DNA of 30,848 bases from Chara braunii (GCA_003427395.1 BFEA01000170.1:283229-314076), one strand, 5' to 3'; positions 17,263 through 26,428 are shown, counted from the stretch's first letter. Notes: a model not told the origin generated them from the letters alone. Translations and numbers: made by a program.

Positions 17263-18420
17263 GAGCTAGCGCATTTTTGTCACGCCTGGTTCTTACAGTA
17301 TAGTGTTTCCAGCTCGCCCATTAATATTTATCTATAGTGCATGCCATGGCTGGTCCCATCTGTCTGAAAATAGAGTATTTTTCCGTACTATCCTGCATAG
17401 GCACCTACAAACGTCATCTTCTGACCAGTACTCGCTGTTTTTAACTTTTGCACACTGGAGATCCAGCAGCGTGTTGTGGTTCAGCCAGCGCAAGTTAGCA
17501 GTCTTGTTGGTTTCAAAAAGCAGGAAAAGATCGTTGCGGGCCATTTGATGATCGCAGGCCCCAAACCTCACCCCTGCTTTTGCTCCTGGGGCATAGTGGC
17601 TCGGAATAAAGGCCCACATTTGGTCAGTGAACATCTTGTCCCTCTCTCTACCGTCTCCCTCCTTCGGCGCGAATTCCCAGCCATGTAGTGGTACTCCTCC
17701 GTGTTCTCCTACCTAGGAGAGGCCTATTTCCCACACCCCTTCTGATTTCCTCAGAGGGATTACCAGTACACCATTATGTTTTGAAAGAGGCATTTCGAAG
17801 AGCCCTCGTTCTATAAGTTGTCTGATCTTGAGCCTTCGGGAGGTCATCCCTTCGTCCTTCCCTACCATGACTTCCTTTGTCTCAGGTCGAGTGGGCTGGG
17901 GGAACACCTCCTGGGCTGGGGTGGATGGGTGTGGGGGAGGGGGGTCCTGTGGGGGAGGGGGGCGGAAGCGTCCTCGTGCCACGACCAATATGCGCTGAAA
18001 GTTTCTGCCCAAGTCAGATGGGCTGGGGGCCCGGTGGTTAACGCATTTCTCAGCGTAGGACTGCTGTTAAGGAGTGTGACTAATTCTACATAAGATCTAT
18101 CCTAGTATTGCTCACCTTCGTGGGGAAAGTTTGCCTGCAGGTGCTTAATTATCCAGTCCGTCACTACCTGGATTTTCTGGTCTAGGCACATTTCCTGAGG
18201 AGGGGCATCCGGGTCAACCGGGTCCTCTGACCTTCCTCCATTTCAACGTCCGGGGGGGGGGGTGGCATCTACGTCCATTGGTTGTGCTCCAAAAGCATCC
18301 GAGCAGAAGTCAGGGGCCAGCGTTCATGAACTTCCATGATCCGTTTGTTGCTGGCCTTGTGGTGGTGCTTGTGGGGTGGTTGGGGTCTGCCCCCATGCTG
18401 GCAAAGCTCGTGCCTGCTGC
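17263..18420 (-). pseudogene. LINE-C, 5' of endonuclease / ORF1 C-terminal part (uncertain)
   Basis: Two open stretches occur: 17634-17332 (FRIG-poor, with KAGVRFGACDHQMARNDLFL and SEYWSEDDVCRCLCRIVRKN) and 18012-17713 (basic and Pro-rich, with RRLKIRQLIERGLFEMPLSK and HNGVLVIPLRKSEGVWEIGL). Neither is a family I recognise. Their place between the zinc-knuckle segment and the endonuclease fits the C-terminal part of ORF1 or the start of ORF2. A TGA at about 17281-17283 lies upstream of the first clear endonuclease residues, and no in-frame Met for ORF2 could be fixed. Confidence 0.5.
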
Positions 18421-19300
18421 TTCAGTCTCAACCCATGGTTGTGATGTCCTTCCTGTGGCTGCTTTGCGGGGGGTACCAGTTGTGAGGGCATCGCTGCTCC
18501 TCTTTCCGGCCCCGCCTCCACCTCATCTGGTCCCCTGCCCCCCCCTCTAGTAATTGACGCCACCTCTTTTCTATGTTCCGTCCCTGTGCTACATATTCCC
18601 TGGTCTCCTTCCACCTCTTTTTCTTTGCACTCTCCTTCTTCCTCTTCTTCTTTTTTGTTGTCGCTTGTCCCCTGTTGGGCTGTTGGCTTTGGTTCCTCTT
18701 TCTATGTGTCCAGTTGGGGTTCATGTGGCTCAGTGTCCAAGAGGGCAAAGCGATTTTCGTTAATGCATCCACTTCCGCTAGCGTCCTTTTTCAGGTTGTG
18801 CTCCTGTTCCGTTGTCCTTTTTCCAACTACCACCCACTTTTCGTGTGATCGCACTTTTGAAGGGGCTCGCCCCAGATGAGACTCCATAAATTTGGGGGGG
18901 GGCCATGTTGCGGGTGGTTGGGAGTCCTGCTCAGGCTCGCCTTGCCCTTCCCATGACCATCCAATCACTTCCCCTTCCTTTTTTCCGGGCGCGTCGATGA
19001 ACACTCATCCTTCGTGGCCCGGGTCAACCGTGTGGCACCGTGAATCGTCAAAGGGATCCTTTCTTAAACGCCCTGTGCGCCGTGCTGAGCGTGACGGGTG
19101 ACGTGCACAGGCTGTCTCGGTATACAAATGCCCGTATGCTTGGCACTTGAAGCACCAGGGCCGATGTTTATGGGCAGTGTGGATGCGGTATATTCTACCT
19201 CATATCGCTCTCTCCTTCTTCCATCGAACTAGGATTCCTGACAGAAGTCAAGTGAGATCAGCAATGACAAGGAGCATGCCACGGCTCCCTCGGCACGCCC
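18421..19300 (-). pseudogene. LINE-C ORF1, gag-like with zinc knuckle
   Basis: LINE ORF1 proteins bind the element RNA. Here the minus strand reads MLLVIADLT, a TGA, LLSGILVRWKKERAI, a TGA, then IHTAHKHRPWCFKCQAYGH with a zinc-knuckle-like motif at 19154-19107. The spacing is CX2CX4HX6C instead of the usual CX2CX4HX4C. About 380 bases further is ENRFALLDTEPHEP (near 18740), which resembles the NRFxxL block that follows the knuckle in plant LINE ORF1 proteins. A Lys/Arg-rich segment (KKKKRKKESAKKKRWKE) comes next in another frame. The order knuckle, NRFALLD, basic stretch supports the call. Stops and frame changes make it a pseudogene. Confidence 0.65.
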
Positions 19301-20690
19301 CGCTAACACCCCAGTGTTCTTCCCTTCGCCGCCATGGTCACGCCAGCGCCACGTTTTGGCAATCGAAGCAGACAGATTTAGTCGGCCCCGTTAGTGATCC
19401 CCCAACACTCGAACACCCCCACAGAGGCGGTGCGTTTGCACAGCGGTAACGCATTTTGTCGAGTTTTGTTTTGTAAGTTTTATAGGACATGCGCTACAGG
19501 CATATAAATTGTGAAGGCATTTTGCCGAGCCAAAAAAAAAAAAAAAAATCGTCAAAGAGGGCGGTGTTAGCTCAGCGAGACATTCCACGGCCTTCCAGGC
19601 CTTTCCAAAATAATGCAGGCCCTGGACGAGAATCGCAGGCTCATACACAAACAGTTGGGAGGCCCAACCGAATGAGGCCCAGTAGCTGCAACAGAGGCGC
19701 AGCATCCTGGAGCGTACCGGAAGCTTCTGGGCCCAGGCCCAGGCCAGCCAAGCTGCGAAGGCAGGCAGGCAGGCTTTTCCATATAGGAAAGAGTTCGCTG
19801 CCTGAAGCCTCATTCAGCACTTGCATGCTGGCGGCAGCGCTGCTGGAGCGGACGCTCGTGGGCTGCTGCTGGCGCTGAGAGGCAAGGTGCTAGCACGTGC
19901 GGTTGTGCAGGGAGCAGGGCGCTGCTGAGGGCAGCGCCATAGCCCAGCCTCCATAGCTGGATGGGCTTGGACTACAGTGAGGCGCGGGGGTGGTCTTCGG
20001 GTGTACAGAGGGAAGAAGTGGGTGAAGAAGAGGGAGAGAGAGAAGGATGATGATCATGATGATGTGAGGGCACGTACCTGGTATTGGCGATGGTCTGCAT
20101 GTGCGACATATTCAAGTACTTCGGAAGTACTTCGGAGGCTGCTGACGTCAACAGTTGCATTGTCAATTAGTAGGCTAGTTGTAGCTGTGTAGGAAGTAGG
20201 CTGGGCGCCGAGCGCCAAGTAGGGAGATAGGGCATGGGCACTCATGTGGTGGTGGCGAGAGCAAGCTCTCATTGACATTGGTTTTCAGTGTTACGATTCT
20301 TCATTGGTGTTATATTGGTGCATTTCTGCTTTCTGGACACTGTGATACAATCTGGCCTTCAATGTGATTGTCCATGGTGGACATTGTCATCTCGCCATTG
20401 CTCATTTTCCTTGCATAAGGTTCGAAAAAATATTAATTTTTTTCATGCCCCGAAATAAAGGGAAAACAAAAAGTGAAAAGAGAGAAAAAACAAATTAGTG
20501 AGTGGGCCAGCAAGTTTTGACACCACCATCTTTGCCGATTTTTCATTATTTTTTTGCTCCACAGAATGCCTTCAAAATTAAGAGGCAGGTAGCTTACATT
20601 ACAAAGAACTAAAAAAAAAACAATAAAAAAAACAAATAATATTTACTATTTAGGCGCCGAAATATTTTTTTGTGGGGTCTGAAACCCTTT
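19301..20690. other. Unassigned sequence, partly GC-rich
   Basis: No gene is recognised. The stretch holds an A17 run at 19532-19548, preceded by two copies of GCATTTTGYCGAG (about 19451 and 19519), which could be a retroposon end. It also holds a GC-rich block at about 19557-19980 and a perfect short duplication AAGTACTTCGG (about 20114-20136). The segment from 20280 to 20650 is ordinary A/T-richer sequence. Confidence 0.4.
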
Positions 20691-20776
20691 GGGTTCGGGG
20701 CCCGTACGGGGACCCGAATGCCCGAACGTTCGGGGGTCAGCTTAGGGTCCTCCGTAAGTTCGGCCTGGCAACCCTG

Positions 20777-20825
20777 GATATATATATATATATATGCCTA
20801 CGGTTTACCGGGCAGTTCTATTTGA

Positions 20826-20869
<44 letters not shown>
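20777..20869 (+). repeat. Two (TA)n microsatellites
   Basis: (TA)9 at about 20777-20795 and (TA)20 at about 20828-20868 flank a 32-base unique piece. Confidence 0.95.
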
Positions 20870-20873
<4 letters not shown>

Positions 20874-20992
20874 TTTTTTTTTTATGTTTTTTTGGCCCAG
20901 CCGGGCAAGTGGTCCCTGGCCACTCTGGTAGCCTAGTACAGAGGAATATACAAGTGCCGTACGAATAAGAATCACGGCATACTCACACTAAG

Positions 20993-21004
20993 ACTTCCAT
21001 TTTC
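20993..21004 (+). repeat. Left 12 bp target-site duplication of the SINE
   Basis: ACTTCCATTTTC, identical to 21410-21421. Confidence 0.92.
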
Positions 21005-21409
21005 GGCCTAGCTCAGTTGGTAAGGCTCGCAAGTGGCATTCAGGAGGTCGTGGGTTCAATCCCCATTTGCCTCATGTACCTTCCTGGGCATGCTTGGCGC
21101 CCGCCACCTAGAGATAGACCACTGGATCCCCCGATTGGCATTTAGCAGAGTCTGCTGATGTTCATAGGGGAGGGGACCTGAGGAGAGGCACAGGGATTGG
21201 TACTGTTGGCATGGTCCCTGATGCTACCAGCTGTCCCCTAGCCGGTATCGCCCACCTGCAGGTTGGGAGCAGCCCCCGCATGTTCTCTCGTGAACACGGT
21301 TCTCGCTGCTACGGGGTTCCCCATATGCCTACAATTAGGAGTAGTGGCAGGTAGGTAATGTGAGGTGAAATTGAGAGAAGAATATAGCTTTAAAAATATA
21401 TATATATAT
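21005..21409 (+). mobile_element. Complete tRNA-derived SINE, 405 bp
   Basis: The head resembles a tRNA: GGCCTAGCTCAGTTGGTAAG holds a polymerase III A box (21009-21020), and GGGTTCAATCCCC at 21052-21064 is a B box, at tRNA-like spacing. The head is followed by an unrelated body of about 330 bases and an A/T tail ending in (TA)n at 21391-21409. A perfect 12 bp duplication flanks the element, so both ends are fixed to the base and the insertion is fairly recent. There is no coding sequence; it would need a LINE reverse transcriptase in trans. Its 3' end does not contain the LINE stem-loop block of this window, so the partner LINE is not obviously the family seen here. Confidence 0.92.
21009..21063 (+). 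promoter_or_regulatory. Internal RNA polymerase III promoter (A and B boxes) of the SINE
   Basis: A box TAGCTCAGTTGG and B box GGTTCAATCCC are separated by 32 bases. This matches the internal promoter layout of tRNA genes and SINEs. Confidence 0.85.
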
Positions 21410-21421
21410 ACTTCCATTTTC
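21410..21421 (+). repeat. Right 12 bp target-site duplication of the SINE
   Basis: ACTTCCATTTTC, identical to 20993-21004. Confidence 0.92.
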
Positions 21422-21654
21422 TTTTTTGATGTAATTTTGCTCAGATACATCGAGGCCTGGCCGTAAACGTGGTCAGATGCATTAAAGATAGCGCCTAGTG
21501 TGAGTATGCCCTCAGCCAACAGGGAAGAAGAACAACAAGAACACGAAACATAAGAGTCAGGTGCCTCCCCACTTACCAGCACTGACTGAAGAAGAAGAAT
21601 TTCCAGCCAAGTACTCTATCTGACGATGACAATTGGCAACGCCACAATCTAACA

Positions 21655-21786
21655 ACAGAAAAATAGAAGAACAAAGGCGAAGAAGAAAAAGAAGAGGAAG
21701 AAGACGAAGACAAAGAGGAAGAGGAAGAGGAAGAAGACGAAGAAGAAGACGAAGAAGAAGAAGAAGAAGAAGAAGAAGAAGAAGAC
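21655..21786 (+). repeat. (GAA)n-rich polypurine tract
   Basis: About 130 bases of GAA/GAC/GAG triplets end in a pure (GAA)n stretch. Arg-, Glu-, Leu- or Ser-rich peptides predicted here are repeat products. Confidence 0.93.
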
Positions 21787-21904
21787 AACTTGAATGCACA
21801 ATGCCCATCCCTCCATCCTTTTTTTTGTTTTGTTTTGTTTTGGTGGGAGCCACACACACATAGTAGTGAGGTGTGGTGAGTACCAAAACACAAATATACT
21901 GTGC

Positions 21905-22190
21905 GAGTCCCCGGGCAGCCCGGCTGGGGGAAGGTCGCCAGGGTACCCTCCCGGACCGGGCGATCCCAGCGCATAATATTCTAAAAAATAGAAGAAAAGA
22001 AATCCAAAAAATCCAAAAAAAAAATCTGTTGTGTAAAATTGCAATACAAACGACTTTTGGCTGAGGGCCACCTAGAAATTCCTTCTTAATTTCAAGATAA
22101 AAATAAATGAGAAAACCCGAGTCCCAAAAGACTCCAAATGTACCCTTTTAAGCCCTTTAGTCACTGTTTATACCCCCCAACCCCCCCCTG
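21905..22190 (-). repeat. TATA-bearing dispersed repeat, copy 1
   Basis: Read on the minus strand: a G-rich stretch and TATAAACAGTG near 22172, then TTAAAAGGGTAC, a mixed A/T stretch, the conserved core GGCCCTCAGCCAAAAGTCG with TTTGTATTGCAATTTTACAC (about 22068-22028), a T-rich segment, and a GC-rich end at 21905-21975. The core and order recur at 23390-23690 and 30485-30848. The layout of G-run, TATA-like box and T-rich downstream sequence resembles an LTR promoter region, but no TG..CA ends or internal retroviral-type genes were found. Confidence 0.7.
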
Positions 22191-22660
22191 GATGACCCAT
22201 CACCAAAACCGAAGTTAAGACCGGATTCTGACTGCTTGGGCCAAGCGCAGTCCTGGCCTGAAGTCTTTTTTTTTTGGGGGGGGGGATCCTTGACTCTTTT
22301 TTGACCCGTCTGGTTTTGCCGGGCGACCCCCCTTCTGCCCAACTGGCCCGGGCATGCCTGACCGGGCGTGCCGGCCCGGGCGACGGCCCAACATAGAAAT
22401 ATACGCATAAGATGAGTGTTCATAGTCAGAGCTGTGCCTGCCTCAATGGCAGCTGAATGGCGGTAGTCACAGAGAGGACTGTTCATAGTTGCACCACCTC
22501 ACTGCCGCCAAAGGAACAATGTTGCACGTTTTGACATCAACCTTCCCACTACAACGCCAATGAGCAAAATACCCCTGCTCCTGAGTCCTTACTCAATTCC
22601 AAGCCAGGATGTGCCCTATCATTATAGATGTATTTGGGCAAACTTCCAGTCCTCCTTCCT
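22191..22660. other. Unassigned sequence with GC-rich palindromes
   Basis: No gene. GCCCGGGC-type palindromes occur near 22346-22390 (GGCCCGGGCATGCC, CCGGCCCGGGC) and a T9-G10 junction at about 22267-22286. These resemble the GC-rich ends of the three TATA-bearing repeats. Confidence 0.45.
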
Positions 22661-22665
22661 CTCCC

Positions 22666-22686
22666 TTCTTCTTCTTCTTCTTCTTC

Positions 22687-22730
<44 letters not shown>

Positions 22731-22755
22731 GTAATTATTATTGTAATTATTATTT
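22666..22755 (+). repeat. (CTT)n(ATT)n compound microsatellite
   Basis: CTT repeats (22666-22687) pass directly into ATT repeats (22688-22730) and imperfect GTAATT units. Confidence 0.95.
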
Positions 22756-22960
22756 TCTTGTATTTGGGGGACATGGAATAAGTATTGCAGACTTGGTGCA
22801 GGCCCCAGTTGGGCCCATGTTCATAGTCTCACAAAGCACCGGGTACATTGTGCCAGGGGAGTCGAACCCTCATGTCGCAAAGGGCCCCTTCCGCCGCGGC
22901 GGGTGATTCAAGTTGCTTTGTGACCTTTATAATGAAAATTCAAAATTTTAAACTTTCCTC

Positions 22961-23190
22961 CGAGAAAAAGAAAGGTGTTCATTCTAACTCCCAAGGGGAG
23001 CTTGGGAAAAAGGGTCTGGAAAGGTGAAGCTTGCACAAAGAAGTGTTTTTCAGCAATGACCTTTTCCAAAGGGTGAATGAAGCTTTGGAAAAAAAAGAGC
23101 TTTTCTCAGGGAAAAAGAAAGGTGTTCCGACTCTTCCGCATTCATTCCACCTTCCAAGGGGAGTTTAGAAAGAGGGTCTGAAAAGGTGGA
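22961..23190 (+). repeat. Degenerate direct repeat, spacing about 147 bp
   Basis: GAAAAAGAAAGGTGTTC, CCAAGGGGAG and AGGGTCTG followed by AAAGGTG occur in that order at 22963-23025 and at 23111-23190. The second unit forms the core of the hairpin at 23097-23230. Confidence 0.8.
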
Positions 23191-23230
23191 ATGAACTGGG
23201 AACACCTTTCTTTTTCCCTGAGCAAAGCTC
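23097..23230. repeat. 134-nt near-perfect foldback (hairpin)
   Basis: The outer stem pairs 23097-23128 with 23199-23230 (31 of 32). An asymmetric internal loop (12 and 3 nt) follows, then a perfect 13 bp inner stem (TTCATTCCACCTT at 23141-23153 with 23183-23195) and a ~29-nt loop. A-run and T-run flanks could extend the base by 6 bp. It may be a foldback transposon or a hairpin of microRNA-precursor type; there is no expression evidence. Confidence 0.85.
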
Positions 23231-23389
23231 TTTTTTTTTTCTTCTTTTTTTTTAATAATTAAGGCCACACAACAACCATCCAAAGCTTGTCGAAAGAAAG
23301 CGTTGTTCGGTAAGAAACGTTTCCAAAGGTTTATATATGATGTCTGGCAGTGTACTAAGGAAAAGAACTTTGTCAACTACGCTGTTTGC

Positions 23390-23690
23390 CCGGGCACCCA
23401 ACTTGTGCCCCGATACACGCCTGGGTGCCCAGCCGGGCATGAGCGCCGCGCAGGAATCCAAGCAGCCCGAGCACCCAAAAAAAAACAAAAAACAAAATCG
23501 AAAAATTCCAGGAAAAAATATGTTGCGTAGAATTGCCATACAAACGACTTTTCGCTGAGGGCCGCATCGGAATTCCTCACCGAAAAAAAAAAAGAAAAGA
23601 GAGAGACAACAGAATCAGACTAAGGGACCCCCCTTTAACCCCCTTCAGCCCCTAAAAAACCAATTTATACCTCCGGGAAAACCCAGCAGC
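23390..23690 (-). repeat. TATA-bearing dispersed repeat, copy 2
   Basis: On the minus strand: GGTATAAATTGG near 23673, GGGGCTGAAGGGGGTTAAAG, a T-rich run, GAGGAATTCCGATGCGGCCC and TCAGCGAAAAGTCGTTTG (about 23577-23545), TACGCAACATA, another T-rich run, and a GC-rich end with GCCCGGCTGGGCACCC. It is the closest relative of copy 1. The core translates to similar peptides in both copies, but this follows from nucleotide identity. Confidence 0.7.
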
Positions 23691-23699
23691 CCACACGGC

Positions 23700-23810
23700 T
23701 GAATGAGGCGGTGAGGTGGTAGATAAAAATACACACGTACTAGCTGTTGATGAACACCTCATGAGTTCGAGTCCTGACGGAATCAACCACATGACAAGAC
23801 GAATGGCGAG
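23700..23810 (+). repeat. tRNA-like repeat remnant
   Basis: TGAGTTCGAGTCCTGACGG at 23762-23780 is a good B box, preceded by AGCTGTTGATGAACACCTCA. The tRNA-like segments at 27221-27310 and 29475-29566 share this arrangement. No tRNA cloverleaf with a matching acceptor stem can be drawn, so this is a SINE-type remnant at best. Confidence 0.4.
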
Positions 23811-24154
23811 GAAAAAGAAAAAAAGGTGTGAAGCTCAAGGGTACTGATTTTTGTGTAGTGCAATACAAAGCAACCACGAGTGCATGGTTGATTTCATCAT
23901 TCAGTGAAACTCGCTAGTGTATTCAAAAAAAAAAAAAAAAAAAAGATTCCATCACTCAATTCTGTGAACAGACACAGATTGAGAGCCGCAAAGGGCCAAG
24001 CAAAATGAGAATGGACACTGTTAAACTACACAGTAGTCCCAACTGGTCCCAACTGGTCCTTATCGGACACACTGTTCAACTAGTCCGAACAAAAATACAA
24101 AGGCAGACCCCCACGTGCTCCATTTGGACACAGAAATCCATAATTATTGCCTCC

Positions 24155-24245
<91 letters not shown>
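24155..24245 (+). repeat. (CT)n microsatellite
   Basis: About 45 CT dinucleotides without interruption. An A20 run lies upstream at about 23925-23944. Confidence 0.97.
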
Positions 24246-24246
<1 letters not shown>

Positions 24247-24464
24247 GACACACTTAGACATACACCGTGGACACCCTTAAAACGAGAAAAGAAGGGTTCG
24301 CACTCGTCGTTCAGTACGAGGTCACCCCTTGGGACCGCCGGTCCCAAAAGGAGTTCTCTTGGACTCCGTTTTGCCCTTTGATGCCTTCGATCGGACTGAT
24401 CTTCACAAAGACTTTTAAGGCATTTTCACTACTTCGCCACCACGCTGCTGGGAACGGAAGAGGG
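24246..24464. other. Unassigned sequence with a compact hairpin
   Basis: TTGGGACC/GGTCCCAA with a GCC loop lies at 24329-24347. No gene is recognised. Confidence 0.5.
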
Positions 24465-25215
24465 TGATCGAGATGAGAGGAGAGGAGAGGAGAGGAGAGG
24501 ACATTCATTACTTCAAAAGGCAAAAAGAAAAAAAGAGGAGGAGGAGGAGTCTTGGTAAAAGACGACTATGGCCACTGCAGATAAAGAAAGAATCTTGAGG
24601 CTCGATCCGCCGACCTGCTATTCTGAAAGCAGCCCGCCAGAAGCTCGACGCTGAGACGAACAGACTGACAGACAGACAGGAAGACAGGCAGGAAGACAGA
24701 CAAAAACTGTGTGCATATCAAATTATCAATGCACAGAGGGGAGCAGAGTTGATTAAAGCACGGAAGAGTGGTAGAAAATTAAGAGGGGATAGCACAGAGA
24801 CTGAGTTGGGAAGAGGCAAGAGGAGAAGAAAAAAATTAGGAAGAAGAGGAAGTCAATAATAGGAGTGGCAATCAGGAAAGAGGAGAAACAGGAGTAGGGA
24901 GGACAAGATGGGAGAGGGACGGGCATGGAAGAGAAGGGCAAGTGGGGAAACAAGGGGAGAAGAGAGGAGAAAAGGCAGCAACAGGCAAGCGGGAGGAGAG
25001 GAGAGGAGAGGGTAGAGGCCGGGAAAAAAAAGGTGGAAGAGGGAGAAGAGGGAGAAGAGGGAGGACGGCAGGGAGGAGAGGGAGGAGAGCAAGGCAAGGA
25101 GAAGAAGAGTGTGCTGCACGGGCCCGACGCGAGGGATAAAGAGCAAAGGTCGTTGGGCTCGCTCGTTTGAGGAGGAGAGGGACGCAGAAGCGAGCAGAGA
25201 ATTGAGAGACAGGGA
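24465..25215 (+). repeat. Long polypurine-biased tract
   Basis: About 750 bases are strongly G/A-biased on this strand, with GAGAG, GGAGA and GAAGAGG micro-repeats. Examples are (GGAGA)n at 24475-24500, CAGACAGG-type units at 24665-24705 and dense purines at 24770-25110. A non-repeat patch lies at 24545-24660. Basic or acidic peptides predicted here reflect composition. Confidence 0.85.
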
Positions 25216-25304
25216 AGGAGAGAAAAGAGTAGGTAAGGTTGACGACTGCAGGACGCCTACCTAGCTATGCGGCTATGTACAAAGTGACGAGGAGCACATG
25301 GCAA

Positions 25305-25640
25305 TGCTCCCACATCTACGTCTACTCTCCTCCTGCCGGAGAGGTCGAGATATGGCCGAAATGCACCGACTGCATTCATCTAGAAACCAAAAGCCTGCTG
25401 CAAAATCCTCAAAGCGGCCACAGGCAGGACGCTGGCAACGACTAACTACCACATCCGCCTGAAGGAAAAAAGAGGAAACAACGCAGGTACGTCGGGTGGA
25501 GCTAGCCCTCCACATTTACGACGACTTTTTCTCCTCGCACAGGGTTCCAAAAATGCCCCAAAAAGCACCAATGGCATTCATCTGGAGAGTTATAGAAACC
25601 GAAGAAAAGCCCGCAAAGCACTCGTACACCCACACTGATA
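25305..25640 (+). repeat. Diverged tandem duplication, spacing about 195 bp
   Basis: The block CTCCCACATCTACGTCTACT (about 25308) recurs as CCTCCACATTTACGACGACT (about 25507). GCATTCATCTAGAAACC (25372) recurs as GCATTCATCTGGA..GAAACC (25575). AAGCCTGCTGCAAA recurs as AAGCCCGCAAAGC. Indels separate the units. No protein family is recognised in either unit. Confidence 0.6.
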
Positions 25641-25949
25641 CACCCGCAGGACCAGATTTGCGTGTTGGAAGAATTGGAAGAAGGACGAGAAGAAGAGACA
25701 AACCAGAAGGAGGTTAAGTTACACGGACTAGGGGCAGCAAAACTGGCCAGTGTGTGAAAAGAGAGAAAAAAGAAAGAAACAAAACAAAGAACAGAAATGA
25801 AAAGAAAGGTGGAGGGGGTTTACCAAAACTGGGCAGTAGGTGTACAGCAAAAGGAAAGGAGGAAGGAGGAGACAGAAACCTGATACCCCCGCCAAATTCT
25901 AACCTCCGCTCTAACCTTCTCAGGGGTATAACTTATACATGATTCTAGG

Positions 25950-25951
<2 letters not shown>

Positions 25952-26028
<77 letters not shown>

Positions 26029-26029
26029 T
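25952..26029 (+). repeat. (TC)n microsatellite
   Basis: About 34 TC dinucleotides, one GT interruption near 26019, then further CT units. The sequence from 25641 to 25951 is purine-rich and shows no gene. Confidence 0.97.
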
Positions 26030-26293
26030 CCCAGGCCCGCTGGCTGGCTGGCTTGGAGCCCGTTTCCTCAAGGCTGAAGCTCAGTAATGCACCAGTGGTT
26101 CCGAGTCTCATTTTCCCTACGCGCTTCTTCGCCTGGCCGTAAGAAATCCGAACCGTCGCAGCTTGCGATTTGCCTGGTGGCGCCAGCCTCATATCGATGG
26201 GCACTTTGAGCCTTGCGGCGGCCCCGTGACACATGGCAGTGCGAGTGGAGAAGGGGGGACTTTGAAAAGAGGCTAGGCTGCCCAGGACGGGGT

Positions 26294-26362
26294 TCAAGCA
26301 ACGACAACTGTTTGGGGACAATGGCGCCTCAAATGGCCCAGCTCTCCACAAGTATGGCATGC
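26294..26362 (-). CDS. Candidate terminal exon with a CCHC zinc knuckle
   Basis: On the minus strand TGTGTTTGCAG (ending at 26363) is a plausible 3' splice site. The exon then reads, in phase 0, ACHTCGELGHLRRHCPQTVV, then VA and a TGA at 26294-26296. CHTCGELGHLRRHC is a canonical CX2CX4HX4C zinc knuckle of the kind found in CNBP-type and other single-stranded nucleic-acid-binding proteins. A second knuckle exon, also phase 0, lies 3 kb upstream at 29325-29438. The (CA)n tract at 26429-26500 would sit in the intron. It may instead be a pseudogene or part of an old retroelement. Splicing is inferred from signals only. Confidence 0.45.
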   Translation of the reverse strand, partial: ACHTCGELGHLRRHCPQTVVVA

Positions 26363-26424
26363 CTGCAAACACACAGACACACGCAAACAAGACAAAAGAA
26401 AGAAACGATTACCACACACACGCA

Positions 26425-26428
<4 letters not shown>

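Larger units (their letters stand above)
12122..19300 (-). mobile_element. LINE-C: near-complete L1-type LINE
   Basis: On the minus strand, from right to left: gag-like ORF1 with a zinc knuckle (about 19300-17330), endonuclease (about 17260-16395), linker, reverse transcriptase (about 15960-14930), connecting region, zf-RVT (13795-13180), distal C-terminus (13179-12600) and a 3' untranslated tail (12599-12122). It is the least damaged copy here: the frame can be followed through ORF2 with one 20 bp duplication, one frameshift in an A-run and six stops. The 5' boundary is uncertain (about 19300) and the 3' end is lost in the gap. It is inactive as it stands. Confidence 0.92.
20976..21510. mobile_element. 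Short TIR element (MITE-like) carrying a SINE
   Basis: GGCATACTCACACTA at 20976-20990 is the exact reverse complement of TAGTGTGAGTATGCC at 21496-21510 (15 of 15). Without the SINE and one copy of its duplication the element would be only about 118 bp. No flanking target duplication is evident, so the class is unknown. Confidence 0.6.

Noticed and set aside
19557-19650. tRNA-like head (GGTGTTAGCTCAGCGAG)
   Set aside because: The A box is fair but no acceptable B box follows at the right distance.
21009-21076. A functional tRNA gene
   Set aside because: A and B boxes are good, but no acceptor-stem pairing can be drawn and the unit is part of a 405 bp retroposed element with target duplications, so it is a SINE head.
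21573-22071. Ser-, Leu-, Phe- or Arg-rich peptides around 21.6-22.1 kb
   Set aside because: All are frame translations of the GAA-rich tract and the T-rich part of the dispersed repeat.
24329-24347. Terminator-like hairpin TTGGGACC-GCC-GGTCCCAA
   Set aside because: No T-run follows and intrinsic terminators of this type are bacterial; there is no bacterial gene here.
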